The notes below the pieces were generated by a model that did not search any database, was not told the DNA's origin, and was given only the letters and a program-made list of their open reading frames with translations. Positions 33,881 through 43,235 of a DNA stretch of 64,000 bases are shown one piece after another (the first letter of the stretch is position 1; every line of letters begins with the position of its first letter). The DNA is from Closterium sp. NIES-65. Lineage: Eukaryota > Streptophyta > Zygnematophyceae > Desmidiales > Closteriaceae. Made by a program: the position numbers and the translations under genes. The stretch covers positions 432,001-496,000 of the forward strand of contig CANXME010002060.1 of assembly GCA_948144175.1 (NCBI GenBank), given 5' to 3'.

Positions 33881-34231
33881 CGCGTGCAGCAGCTGGGGGG
33901 GGTGGGGGTGGGGTGGGAGGGGGGGAGGGAGGGGGGGGGAGAGGGGAGGGGAGGGTGTGAGGGGGCAGGGAGTGGCGGTAGGGTTGCCTGCGCCTGCACC
34001 ATCAGCCGCCGCCCTCCTCTCTCTCCCTGCCGGGCCTACTGGTGCCGGGGGGGGGGGGGATGAGGGGGTGGCGGGTTTCTGGCTACCGTGTGAAGGCTTG
34101 AGCAGGGACCACCGTGGGTGGGGAAGGCTTTGGAGGAAGGGTGGGGGGGAATGCTTGAGGTTTCAGGGGGCGGCTGACAAGGGGACGAGGTTGAGGGGGG
34201 TGGCTGAAAGGGGGTGTGGCTTTGGGGGTTC
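33881..34231. other. G-rich spacer, no gene
   Basis: Long G runs (33893-33970 and 34046-34062) on the plus strand, some matching four-run G-quadruplex patterns. I see no coding or RNA gene. Confidence 0.6.
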
Positions 34232-34490
34232 GTAAGAGGGGCTCGCCGTGCTTGGCTCCCCCCCCCACCTCCTTTCCTCATCCCTCTCCCCCCCCCCCCT
34301 TTGTAAAAAGGGGGTTTGTAAGAGGGACTCGCCGCGCTAGGCTCCCCCCCACTTCCTCTCCTCATCCCTCTCTCTCTCCCCCCCCCCCCTTTGTAAAAAG
34401 GGGCTTCGTAAGAGGGGCTCGCCACGCTAGGCTCTCCTCCACCTCCTCTCCTCATCCCTCTCCTCTCCTCTCTCTCTCTCTCGCTCGCCT
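34232..34490. repeat. About 88-bp tandem repeat, nearly 3 copies
   Basis: GTAAGAGGG followed by a CTCGCC and GGCTC block recurs at 34232, 34318 and 34408. Each unit has a long C run and TTTGTAAAAAGGGG. The steps are 86 and 90 bp; the difference lies in the C and CT runs. Confidence 0.8.
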
Positions 34491-34587
34491 TCTCCTCCTC
34501 ATTTACCTCCTTGCCGTCTTCCACTGCGCCGCTCTGTCCTTGGTGCACCCCTTCTGGAGGCGTTCTACACTTCTACCTGCAAACGTT

Positions 34588-34742
34588 TATGGGGGTGTGT
34601 CAAAATATGTCCGCCATATTTTAAATAGTTGTTTGTGGTTTGTAGTGCAGTTATCTAGCCTTGCTTGTGGTGCACCACTTCTTGCATTGTTGCTTGTATA
34701 ACTTGGGCCTTTGGCCCTTTCGTACATCATTCTCTCTCCACA
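34588..34742 (+). repeat. Possible copia 3' remnant: polypurine tract plus LTR-like piece
   Basis: TATGGGGGTG followed by TGTCA is the same polypurine tract/LTR joint found at the 3' ends of B, C and D. The next 145 bp start TGTCA and could end at CTCTCTCCACA (34742), similar to the end region of D's LTR (ATTCTCTCTC). The shared LTR core (TAGTGGGGTAGC) is not present, so this may be a diverged or unrelated piece. Confidence 0.35.
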
Positions 34743-34771
34743 TTCTTGGCACCACTCTCTTGTTCATCCTT

Positions 34772-34795
34772 GGCCTAGGCTACTAAGCCTAGGCC
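34772..34795. repeat. Perfect 10-bp inverted repeat (hairpin)
   Basis: GGCCTAGGCT, a four-base loop ACTA, then AGCCTAGGCC. No T tract or gene is next to it, so I do not call a terminator. Confidence 0.7.
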
Positions 34796-34966
34796 CTAAC
34801 TTAAGCCCTAGCTTCTAACTAAGCTACTATTTCAACGAAAGTCGGCTCCAATATTTGAATCTACGTCTTCATCATCCTTCCGAAGACCAATCTACTAACC
34901 AGGTCACTTCAATCTGAGTAGTAAGCCCATCTAGTATGGGAACAACAGAGATGCACAGGCGAATTT

Positions 34967-35087
34967 TGAGAAAAGTAGAACGAGAATGAATGACTATGGA
35001 ATGAAAGTGATACAAATATGCAACCCTAGAAATGTGTACCCCATATGGGCTACCCCACTAAAGCCTAGACAACATTATAATTTGACA
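34967..35087 (-). repeat. 3' LTR of copia B (121 bp)
   Basis: On the plus strand TGAGAAAAG ... TTTGACA. It carries the shared core, in element sense TAGGCTTTAGTGGGGTAGCC. Confidence 0.9.
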
Positions 35088-35261
35088 CACCCCCATAGGC
35101 AAAGTGGGGGAGAACAAGGGGTCACAAGACCAGTCAAGCAAAGCAAAGCAAAGCTCAGGGTGGATCACAAAGTCACCACACATTCCGAGCACAAGTTCAA
35201 GGCCAGAAGGCCAGTTCACATGCAGGAGCACATATATATATATATATATATATATAAGAGG
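35088..35261 (-). other. 3' untranslated region and polypurine tract of B
   Basis: Holds the polypurine tract (CCTATGGGGGTGTG in element sense, ending at the LTR), a pentamer run (AAGCAAAGCAAAGC, 35138-35153) and an AT microsatellite at about 35231-35256. The region is similar in C and D, so it is a conserved part of the family. No gene. Confidence 0.75.
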
Positions 35262-36935
35262 CTAAGCAAACAAGAGCAGGTGTATATATATGTGACAGTA
35301 CAAGCAAGGTAAAGAAGTGAGCAAGTGAGGCAAGACAGACACAAGACCAAGCTGAGTACAGAAGCGCTGATGATCACAAGGCGCAAGTGCCTTGGTGAAA
35401 ACATCAGCAGTGTTGGCCTCAGAGGCCACGTACGCAAGCCGCAACTGACCACGCTGCTGTAGCTCACGAGCAAGGAAGTAGCGAAGAGCGATGTGCTTTG
35501 TTCTGTGCTCCAGTCTCTGCTCTCGACACAAGGCCAGCATGGCCTTGTTGTCTACATACAGGACTGGAGGAGAACGAGGCGGCTCTCCAAGGTCGGTCAG
35601 CACGTAGGTGAGCCAGCGAAGCTCCTGTGCAGCCATGGCCCCGGCGTAGATCTCGGCCTCACAACTGGAGCCGAGAACAGAAGACGAGCGAGTAGCCCAC
35701 CACGAAACAGAGCCGGAACCAAGGCTGAAGGTGTAACGCTGTGACGACCCCTGCGTAGCCTGGTCGTCAGCCCAAGAAGCGTCTGCGTGCCCAGTGAGGA
35801 CCACTGGACTCTGCCCTCCAAGCACTAGCCCCATGCCCGACGTACTGCACAAGTAGCGCAACACCCTCTTCGCTGCAGCCATGTGCTCTGGTCTGTGTCT
35901 CCCAGGAGCAACATAGCGTGCAAGAATGCTAAGAGGGTATGCAAGGTCAGGTCGTGTGCAGGTCATCAGGTACATGAGGCAGCCAACAAGCTCTGGGTAC
36001 GGGCCACTTGACTCTACGGACTCATCCGAAGGCAGAGCTGAGAGCGAGTGGCGAGTAGGCAGAGGAGTGGCCTGAGGCGAGGAGTACGTGAAGCCGAAGC
36101 GCTGAAGGACCTGCTGCACCATGTGTGACTGAGTCAGGGTAATGGTGCGGCGTGCTCTGTCCCGGGTGATCTGCAAGCCAAGGTAGCTGCGCAGTTCACC
36201 CAGGTCTGTGCACGTGTGTCTCTTCTGCAGCTTGGACTTCACGTGGGCGAGTCCAGCAGTGTCAGCAGTGGCAAAGACCAAGTCGTCGACGTACACGAGG
36301 ATGTAGAACGGCGGCAAAGAGGTGTCGGTGCGTAGAAACAGCGACGGGTCAGCAGTAGAGGGAGCAAACCCAAGAGCCGCAAGCGTAGTCCTCAGTGTGT
36401 CGTGCCACTCGCGCGGTGCCTCGCGGAGACCGTAGACTGGCCGTCGGAGGCTCCACTGAGTGCCAGGAGGGAAAGTCCCAGTGAAGCCAGGTGGACGGCG
36501 CAGCCAGATCTCCTCGTGCAGGCTACCCTGCAGAAAAGAAGTGCTGAAGTCAAGGGAGTGAAGCTCGTAGTCATGCTGAGCGGCTATGTGTAGCAGTACC
36601 CGAAGAGTGGTCATCTTCGGGGTGGGAGAGAAGGTCTGAAAGTAGTCAACTCCCTGCCGCTGACTAAAGCCACGAGCCACGTACCACGCCTTGAAGACAG
36701 GCGGAGAGCCCGGCGGCCGCTTCACCCTGAAGATCCACATGCCACTGACGATGTTCGCCCCAAGTGGGGGTACCGCGTCAACGTAGGTGCCTGTGGACTT
36801 CCAGGAAGCCATCTCTGCATCCATAGCTGCCTGCCACTGAGAGGAGTAGGGACCCTCTACGGCCTCCGCGTAGGAGCGCGGAGTCGGGATGTCAAGTGCA
36901 TCCGGGTCTCCCTGAGGGGTAAGCAGTACGGACAC
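35262..36935 (-). CDS. Copia reverse transcriptase / RNase H (element B)
   Basis: 557 codons covering the end of the linker, the copia reverse transcriptase and RNase H. Visible motifs: WIFRVKRPPGSPP, LHSLDFSTSFLQG, catalytic YVDD in YILVYVDDLVFAT, then the RNase H segments GHADASWADD, SCEAEIYAG and YVDNKAM. The tail runs about 20 residues past the end point in C and D because the family TGA stop is lost, and it ends in a TAG. The start Met lies just after the frame break in the linker, so the natural product would have been part of a larger Pol. The enzymatic core looks intact. Confidence 0.9.
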   Translation of the reverse strand: MSVLLTPQGDPDALDIPTPRSYAEAVEGPYSSQWQAAMDAEMASWKSTGTYVDAVPPLGANIVSGMWIFRVKRPPGSPPVFKAWYVARGFSQRQGVDYFQTFSPTPKMTTLRVLLHIAAQHDYELHSLDFSTSFLQGSLHEEIWLRRPPGFTGTFPPGTQWSLRRPVYGLREAPREWHDTLRTTLAALGFAPSTADPSLFLRTDTSLPPFYILVYVDDLVFATADTAGLAHVKSKLQKRHTCTDLGELRSYLGLQITRDRARRTITLTQSHMVQQVLQRFGFTYSSPQATPLPTRHSLSALPSDESVESSGPYPELVGCLMYLMTCTRPDLAYPLSILARYVAPGRHRPEHMAAAKRVLRYLCSTSGMGLVLGGQSPVVLTGHADASWADDQATQGSSQRYTFSLGSGSVSWWATRSSSVLGSSCEAEIYAGAMAAQELRWLTYVLTDLGEPPRSPPVLYVDNKAMLALCREQRLEHRTKHIALRYFLARELQQRGQLRLAYVASEANTADVFTKALAPCDHQRFCTQLGLVSVLPHLLTSLPCLYCHIYIHLLLFA

Positions 36936-37966
36936 GAGATGAGGTGAAGCAGCAGCCAGACACTGGAACTCCTCCTGCCTGTCCTCAAGGACGTCCGTGC
37001 CAAGAGCACACTCACCCCCGACGGACGGAGGACAAACAGACGCAGAGACATCCGGTGCGTGCCAGGGAAAGGAGGAGGACGCTGACGCGAACCACGACCA
37101 CTAGCGCGAGCAGCACGAACCGGCGACGCAGGACGAAACGCAGGCTCACGACGCTCAGCAAGACCTCCAGTAGGACCAGTGTAGGGAGAAGGAGCAGGCA
37201 GTGGGGAGGCCGACGGTAACTGTGACTGTGACTGGACAGGCGGTGGACACTCTAAGGGAGGAGGAAGACCAAGAACCTGCAGAAGGAGCGGAACAAAGTA
37301 CGGCCGAGGACGCGCGGCGACTCCATACACAGCAGGGACAGCACCAGCACCCCCAGTGGCAGCACCAGCTCCAACAGCACCTCCAGCTCCAGTACCTCCA
37401 GCAGCACCAGCAGCAGGACCGCCGCTAGGACTGACAACAGTAGCCTCAGCGCCAACACCCTCAGCATCTCCGACTCCAGTCGCACTCGCAGGCCCAGCAG
37501 CTCCAGCACTCCTAGGGCTAGCACCTCCGAGACCGGTGGCACCAGCACCCTCAGCAGCCGAAGAAGCACCAGCTCCAGCAGTACGCCTCCAGCGCCGGGC
37601 AAACCACTCGCGTAGCTCCTGTGGAGAGAGTGGCTCCCGCCGAGACGAAGCACCCGGAGAACCACCGGGCCCAGCACAGCGCAGACGCCACACGAGCAGG
37701 TCCAGCGGCCGCGGGCTCCGCACCCCCAGGCTCAGCAGCTCCAGAATCAGTACCCCCCGGCTCAGCAGCTCCAGACGCAGCACCCCCAGGCTCAGCAGCT
37801 CCAGACGTAGCACCCCCAGGCGAAGGACCCCCAGGCTCAGCACCCCCAGTCGTAGCACCTCCAGGCTCAGTACCCTCAGGCTCAGCACCCACTCGCGCAG
37901 CACCCCCAGAGTCAGCACCCCCAGGCTCAGCACCCGCAGCAGTACTAGAGTCACCAGCAACCTCAA
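36857..37966 (-). pseudogene. Frameshifted integrase/RT linker of B
   Basis: In this frame the linker conserved in C and D can be read (SSRREPLSPQELREWFARRW; RPRPYFVPLL; SPYTGPTGGLAERREP; GTHRMSLR), whereas flanking integrase and reverse transcriptase are in another frame. After MSLR about 70 codons present in C are deleted (join near 37046), which puts the reverse transcriptase frame back. The other open frame on the same strand reads as Leu/Val-rich low complexity and is not meaningful. Confidence 0.75.
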
Positions 37967-39626
37967 CCGGCTCGACTGCGTCTACCTGGGACACACCTGA
38001 AGGAACCTGGGGGGGACCTGGCACAAGGAAGTGCGGCGACGGGGGGAGGGAAGGAGTGCGGTAGGGGAAGAGACGGTAGTAGGGGACCGACTCGTCAAAC
38101 GTGACGTCCTCGGAGGACAGAACACGACGAGAGGAGGGGTGGTAGAACTCCCACCCTGGTGTGTCAGGGGGGAAGCCAAGGAAGACACAGGGAGCAGCAC
38201 GAGGGGACAGTTTGTCCGCAGACAAGTCGCGGACAAACGCCCGAGATCCCCAGACACGGAACGCAGACGCATCGCCTACCTTCCCCGTCCACAGCAGAGC
38301 TGGGGAGGTCTCCGGCATGGAGACCCTGGGGTGAAGGTTGATCTGATGCGCCGCGTACCGAACCGCAAACGGCCACAGAAAATGGGGGGCAGCCGCATGC
38401 ATCATGGACGTACGAGCGACGTCCATGACCATGCCAATGCGGCGCTCAGCAATCCCATTTTGCTGTGGAGAGTCCGGAAGCGTAAAGGTCTGGTGGATGC
38501 CTCGCGCACGGCAGTAGGCTCGCAGAAGGCCAGAGGAGAACTCTCCGCCTCGGTCAGAGTGCAGACGCAGAACAGGAAAGTCCGAGCCGAAGCTCCTCTT
38601 GAGCTGGAGACGAGCTGCGCGGATCCAGTCGATCAACACCTCAGTGACATCACCCTTGCTGCGCAAGGGGAAGACTGAGGTGTAACGCGAGTAGTCTTCA
38701 ACCACCAGCACGAAGTAGCGCTCGTGACCCTGTCCACGGACGTGGGCCGGGCCCCACACGTCCATGTGAAGCGTCTGCAGCGGGGCCTCTGTCGGGGGAA
38801 ACTGAGAGGAGTGAGGGGCAGCCCGGAGCCGCCCATCGACACAGGGAACACAGGAAGGACCAGGCCCTGGAGGAAGGGGAGGGAGGGAGCGGGGGAGACC
38901 AGAGACAAGGACACGGGAAGCCATGCCTCGGAGACGAGGCAGGGAGGGGTGACCAAGACGGTGGTGCCACAGGAGAGTCTCGTGAGACAGGAGGCGACAC
39001 GAGCAGGGGGCAGACTCCGGACCAGACCTGGACGCTGCAGCAAACACCTGACCCGACGCAGCTACCTGGCTAGACGCAGGGACAGGAGGAGACCCAGTGG
39101 TCAGGGTGTAGAGGCTCGACCCCGCCCGATGCGTAAACGTGGCCAGGTGCCGGCCTGAGCGAGCGTCCGAGCAGTGGGTCACCCGCTGACTCGCAGGAGT
39201 AAACTGGTGAACCCCCGTATCCTGCAGGTCAGCACCACTCACCAAGTTTGTAGAGAATGAGGGGAGGTAAAGACCAGACAAGGTGCCAGAGGGGGCAGCC
39301 GGACACGGGAGGACAGTGAAGAAGTGAGAGATGACAGGACCCCCAGAGGGGTCTGCCAGGGAGACTGCAACCGGCCGACCAAGCGGTGTGAGTGTGGTGC
39401 GGTCTCGAAAGAAGGAGCGAGAAGCCCCTGAGTCAAGTGTGAAGGTGAGGGAGGCCGAAGCCGACGCGGTACCTGAGAGCGCAGACTCACCAGCACCTGA
39501 GGGCGCAGACGCACTGGCACCTAGAGCAGCAGCCTCACCAGCACTTAGAGCAGCAGTACCAATGCCCGGGTCGGGCGGGAAACACCGGTAACAGTCACCC
39601 TCATCACTAATAGTCACAGCATACAT
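37551..39626 (-). CDS. Copia protease / integrase (element B)
   Basis: 691 codons from MYAVTISDEGDCYRCF. Protease with an intact LDSGASRSFF motif (about residues 60-70), GAG-pre-integrase zinc motif (HETLLWHHRLGHPS and CVPC), integrase core with HMDVWGPAH, HSDRGGEF and QQNGIAERR (D,D,E present), then the Gly-Ala-Glu-Pro repeat linker, where a frameshift leads to wrong residues and a stop. It would mature the polyprotein and insert the cDNA. Start chosen at the first Met of the conserved block; in the intact family it is an internal part of Gag-Pol. Confidence 0.9.
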   Translation of the reverse strand: MYAVTISDEGDCYRCFPPDPGIGTAALSAGEAAALGASASAPSGAGESALSGTASASASLTFTLDSGASRSFFRDRTTLTPLGRPVAVSLADPSGGPVISHFFTVLPCPAAPSGTLSGLYLPSFSTNLVSGADLQDTGVHQFTPASQRVTHCSDARSGRHLATFTHRAGSSLYTLTTGSPPVPASSQVAASGQVFAAASRSGPESAPCSCRLLSHETLLWHHRLGHPSLPRLRGMASRVLVSGLPRSLPPLPPGPGPSCVPCVDGRLRAAPHSSQFPPTEAPLQTLHMDVWGPAHVRGQGHERYFVLVVEDYSRYTSVFPLRSKGDVTEVLIDWIRAARLQLKRSFGSDFPVLRLHSDRGGEFSSGLLRAYCRARGIHQTFTLPDSPQQNGIAERRIGMVMDVARTSMMHAAAPHFLWPFAVRYAAHQINLHPRVSMPETSPALLWTGKVGDASAFRVWGSRAFVRDLSADKLSPRAAPCVFLGFPPDTPGWEFYHPSSRRVLSSEDVTFDESVPYYRLFPYRTPSLPPSPHFLVPGPPQVPSGVSQVDAVEPVEVAGDSSTAAGAEPGGADSGGAARVGAEPEGTEPGGATTGGAEPGGPSPGGATSGAAEPGGAASGAAEPGGTDSGAAEPGGAEPAAAGPARVASALCWARWFSGCFVSAGATLSTGATRVVCPALEAYCWSWCFFGC

Positions 39627-40944
39627 GGCAGCAAGGATAGCATCAAAGTCAAGATCATAGATAGCTACGCCTGCCCTAGACAGCTCTCCCTAGCGGGGGA
39701 TCTCACTAGCCTCATGGAACTGCTGACGCCAAGCGTCCGTCACGCGGCCAAAGCAGCGCTGGGTGGGGTGGGCACCCCCACACTGCTCACCCGCGCGGTC
39801 GCCGGAGCGAAGGACGTAGGTGCACGGGCAAAAACCCCCACCACGCTGACGTTGCGTGTACCACTCACGGAGCTGCTGAGGAGGGGGGATGTCCCGAGAA
39901 CGCTGCTGCTGCTGGCGCTGACCACCACCGGAGCCGCTCCGCTGCGAAGCACCACTTCGACCAGCTCCACCTCCTCCACCACCGCCGCCTCCACCTCCGC
40001 CACCACCGCCGCCTCCGCTCCCACCGCTACCGCCGCCGCCGCCTCCGCCTCCGCTGCTGCCACCGCCACCTCCACCCCCGCCACCACTCCCACCACCACC
40101 CCCACTCCCTCCGGCGCCTCCACCGCCACCTCCACCACCCCCGCTAGCTCCACCCGCGCCCTTGCCCCCCTTGCCCTTGCCAGAGCGGCGTCTCCCGCTA
40201 GGGGCAGACGCCGCACCAACCGACTCAAGACCAACGAGGTCGGCCGCAGCAGCAGAGGCGACATAGGGCAACAGGGGGGAAGGGGAACACCCCTCAAAGA
40301 TGGGGGTGCGAGGGTCACCACGAGAGGCTCCTACAGCGACTATGCTCTTCTCCGCTGCTAGGAGGGCCTTCTCTAGGAGGTCAACAGTGAGAGTGGTGGG
40401 ACAGACTCAGAGGAAGTGGTCCCTGACTACGCGAAGGGAGTCAGGGAGGCGGGTGACTATATAATAGAGAGTGATGTACATAGGGGGGGGGTTCTTGGCG
40501 CAGAACTCAGCAGGAAGCGCGGCGCGGTAGCGAGTGTCACTAGTGCGGAGGTGCGTAATGAGGTCAGCAACTGTGGGAAAGGCAGCAAGGTCAGGAAAGA
40601 GGTACGGTAGCATGAGGCGGCTCAGTGCAGCAGTGGCAGGGGAAGAGTAGCGTGCAACTACAGCGTCGTACAAGGTCTGAGCACTCTTGTACTGACTAAA
40701 GTGCGCGCGCTCAGTGGTAGGCAGGTGGCGACGCACAGCAAGACGTGCAGCAGCATCGCCCGTGGCCCACTAGGAGCGAACAGCTGGGTCAGCATCAGCA
40801 GCAGGGGCAGGAGAGGAGCCAGAGGTGAGGTCAAAGAGGGAGAGACCGTCTGCCCTATCGCACTGTAGGAAAAGCTGCAGGACACACCTCAAAGTCAATG
40901 GCTCGACCCTCAGCGTCAAAAGCGAGAACACTGGGGGTAGCCAT
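39627..40944 (-). pseudogene. Copia gag (element B), broken
   Basis: Start ATG at 40944-40942 (MATPSVLAFDAEGRAIDFEV). About 11 bases are missing just after that (WLDD region), shifting the frame. Further on, TAG at 40771-40773 replaces the Gln of SQWATRD in D, and TGA at about 40408 replaces a sense codon after RDHFL. The poly-C run has 9 C and keeps frame (KNPPPMY). The Gly tract (40000-40160), basic RRSGKGKGGKG and the C-x13-C-x3-H-x4-C motif (CTYVLRSGDRAGEQC) are intact in the C-terminal part (39690-40271). Confidence 0.8.
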
Positions 40945-42132
40945 GACAGTAGTAGACTAGAAGGACCAACTGTAGGACAGGGGCAGTGCAGTGACAGAAG
41001 CGCTGCTCTCACCAGACAGGGCGGGTCGGGCAGCTCAGCAGTACAGCAGCACGGCATCACGGCTGCTCGGACGGCACAGCAGCAACTGCGGCTCCGTGGC
41101 ACCAGCGGCTCGGCTCCTCAGGCGGCTCGGGCGGCTCAGGCGGCTCGGGTGGCTCGGGCGGCTCGGGCGGCTCAGGTGGCTCGGGCTGGTCGGGCGGCGC
41201 GGGCGGCTCGGGAGAGTCGGGCGGCTCGGGCGGCTCGGGCAGGTCGGGCGGCTCGTGCTGCTCGGGCGGTTCGGGCGGCTCGGGCGGCGCGGGCGGTGTA
41301 GGGCGGCAGGGCCGCTGGTGAAAGGGGCGGCGGGGCCGCAGGTAAAGGGCGGCGGGGCCGCTGAGAAGGGCGGTGGGGCCGCTGAGAGGGGCGGCGGGGC
41401 CGCAGTAGAAGGGCGGCGGGGCCGCTGAGTAGGGCGGCGGGGCCGCTGAGAAGGGCGGCGGGGCCGCAATAGAAGGGCGGCGGGGCCGCTGAGTAGGGCG
41501 GCGGGGCCGCAGCGAGAGAGGCGGCGGGGCCGCAGTGTAGGGCGGCGGGGCCGCTGAGTAGGGCGGCGGGGCCGCAGCGAGAGAGGCGGCGGGGCCGCAG
41601 TGAAGGGCGGCGGGGCCGCTGAGACGGGCGGCGGGGCCGCTGAGACGGGCGGCGGGGCCGCTGAGACGGGCGGCGGGGCCGCAGCGAAGGGCGGCGGGGC
41701 CGCAACGTGAGGCGGCAGGGCCGCAGCAAAGGGCGGCGAGGCCGCGAAGAAGGGCGGCGGGGCCGCTGAGACGGGCGGCGGGGCGGCAGCGAACGGCGGC
41801 GGGGCCGCAATATGAGGCGGCGGGGCCGCAGCGAGGGGCGGCGCGGCCGCAGCGAAGGGCGGCAGGGCCGCGAAGAAGGGCGGCGGGGCCGCAATGTGGG
41901 GCGGCGGGGCCGCAGCGAAGGGCGGCGGGGCCGCTGAGAAGGACGGCGGGGCCGCTGAGAAGGGCGGCGGGGCCGAATCGGCGGGCGGCGGGGCCGCTAG
42001 GGCGTTGGGGGGGGCCGCTAGGGCGGCTCGAAGAGGTGAGAGCCCGGAGCGCGACTCGGGCTGAGCGCGCTTCGGGCAGGAAAAAAAAGATCGATGTGGT
42101 GGGCCCTAGGCACAGTTCCCACGGGGGAACCT
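40945..42132 (-). repeat. Leader of B with two GC-rich minisatellites
   Basis: Two sub-arrays lie between primer site and gag. At 41100-41290 the units are CGGCTCGGG steps; at 41300-42010 units of about 20-30 bp are built on GGGCGGCGGGGCCGC. C and D have the same arrangement with other unit variants. Open frames of Pro/Arg repeats here are low-complexity only. Confidence 0.8.
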
Positions 42133-42143
42133 GCTCGATACCA
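42133..42143 (-). promoter_or_regulatory. Primer-binding site of B
   Basis: TGGTATCGAGC in element sense, one base short of TGGTATCAGAGC, the initiator tRNA-Met type site. Confidence 0.7.
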
Positions 42144-42264
42144 TTAGAAAAGTAGAACGAGAATGAATGACTATGGAATGAAAGTGATACAAATATGAAA
42201 CCCTAGAAATGTGTACCCCATATGGGCTACCCCACTAAAGCCTAGACAACATTATAATTTGAAA
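42144..42264 (-). repeat. 5' LTR of copia B (121 bp), with mutated ends
   Basis: Matches 34967-35087 except three bases: position 2, one internal C/A, and the penultimate base. The primer site (42133-42143, in element sense TGGTATCGAGC) adjoins it. Confidence 0.9.
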
Positions 42265-42428
42265 AATTTAGGGGGGAGGGGGAAAGGGGGGGGGGGGGGG
42301 GGGGGAAAGGGGGGGGGGAGCGGGGGGAGGGGGGGGGGGTTGGGGGGGGGGGGTATTTGCTTCAGGGTAAAACTCGCTAAGAACAGTAACCCTGGGGCGA
42401 CAGTGTGCCTTAAACGTCAACCCTGGCA
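42265..42428. other. Poly-G tract and short spacer
   Basis: 42270-42351 is nearly pure G with a few A, C and T, directly beside the B target duplication. The rest (42352-42428) is a unique spacer up to the TIR element. No gene is seen. Confidence 0.7.
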
Positions 42429-42900
42429 TACCGTCATACCCCGGATATACCCCCATGGGGGGCAATAATAAAACAGGTTTTTTTAGGGGGGTGGGCTTAT
42501 AATCGAGTAAATTTATAAGCGTCGGCGTTTATAAAATGACATATATATTTTATATATTTTTTAACACCAAACTGTAGATCTCGTGCTTGCCCTTTCAATC
42601 GAGTCGAAGTTACATGGGGTTGTCTGTGAAATTCTCGCGTGCTCTGGGAAATACACCCAATACAGCTCTTGACAGCTCTTGCTGACTCGACCCACATCCA
42701 GTGCAGGGTCCGAATGTGAAGGGAACCGAATCTGCAACACATCCGCCTGCTAAAGTAAAAATCGTTACAGCGATTTGAACACATTTCAAAATTAAAAGTT
42801 TATGTGCGCTTATAATAAAACAGGTTTTTTCAGGGGGTGCGCTTATAATCGAGCAGCGGATATAAGCGCCATGCGCCAAGTAAAAATGTCAGGCGCTTAT

Positions 42901-43029
42901 TGTGAAATGAGTAAGCAGGAATGGAAATGACTAAGGAAAGATTGGGTACAAATACAACCCTAGAAACCCTGTACCCCATATGTGCTACCCCACTATAGCC
43001 TACAGCAACTATGTCATATAAATCTGACA
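42901..43029 (-). repeat. 3' LTR of copia C (129 bp)
   Basis: TGTGAAATGAG ... AATCTGACA on the plus strand. Family core in element sense: TAGGCTATAGTGGGGTAGC. Identical to the other copy. Confidence 0.95.
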
Positions 43030-43235
43030 CACCCCCATAGGCAAAGTGGGGGAGAACAAGGGGTCACAAGACCAGTCAAGCAAAGCAAAACAAGCTCAGG
43101 GTGGATCACAAAGTCACCACACAGTCCGAGCACAAGAGTAGGGCCAGAGGCCAGTTCACATGCAGGAGTACAGACATATATATAAAACTAGACAAACAAG
43201 AGCAGGCATATATATATGTCACAGTACAAGTGAAG
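43030..43235 (-). other. 3' untranslated region and polypurine tract of C
   Basis: The polypurine tract (in element sense CCTATGGGGGTGTG) adjoins the LTR. The rest is alignable with B and D, including AAGCAAAGCAAAAC and short TATATATA stretches. No gene. Confidence 0.75.

Larger units (their letters stand above)
34967..42264 (-). mobile_element. Copia LTR retrotransposon B, complete but defective
   Basis: 7298 bp, with 121-bp LTRs at 34967-35087 (3') and 42144-42264 (5'), flanked by AATTT (34962-34966 and 42265-42269). The LTRs differ at three positions by eye; in the right copy both terminal dinucleotides are mutated (TT...AA instead of TG...CA on the plus strand). The internal order is copia-type: gag, protease, integrase, reverse transcriptase, RNase H. 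Gag has a small deletion and two stops; the integrase/RT linker has a frameshift and a deletion of roughly 70 codons. Confidence 0.95.

Noticed and set aside
34772-34795. Transcription terminator
   Set aside because: A perfect hairpin but without T tract or an upstream gene, in a eukaryotic context.
41172-41894. Arg/Pro-rich 240-codon frame in the leader of B (and similar at 49203-50105)
   Set aside because: Low-complexity reading of the GC-rich leader minisatellite upstream of gag.
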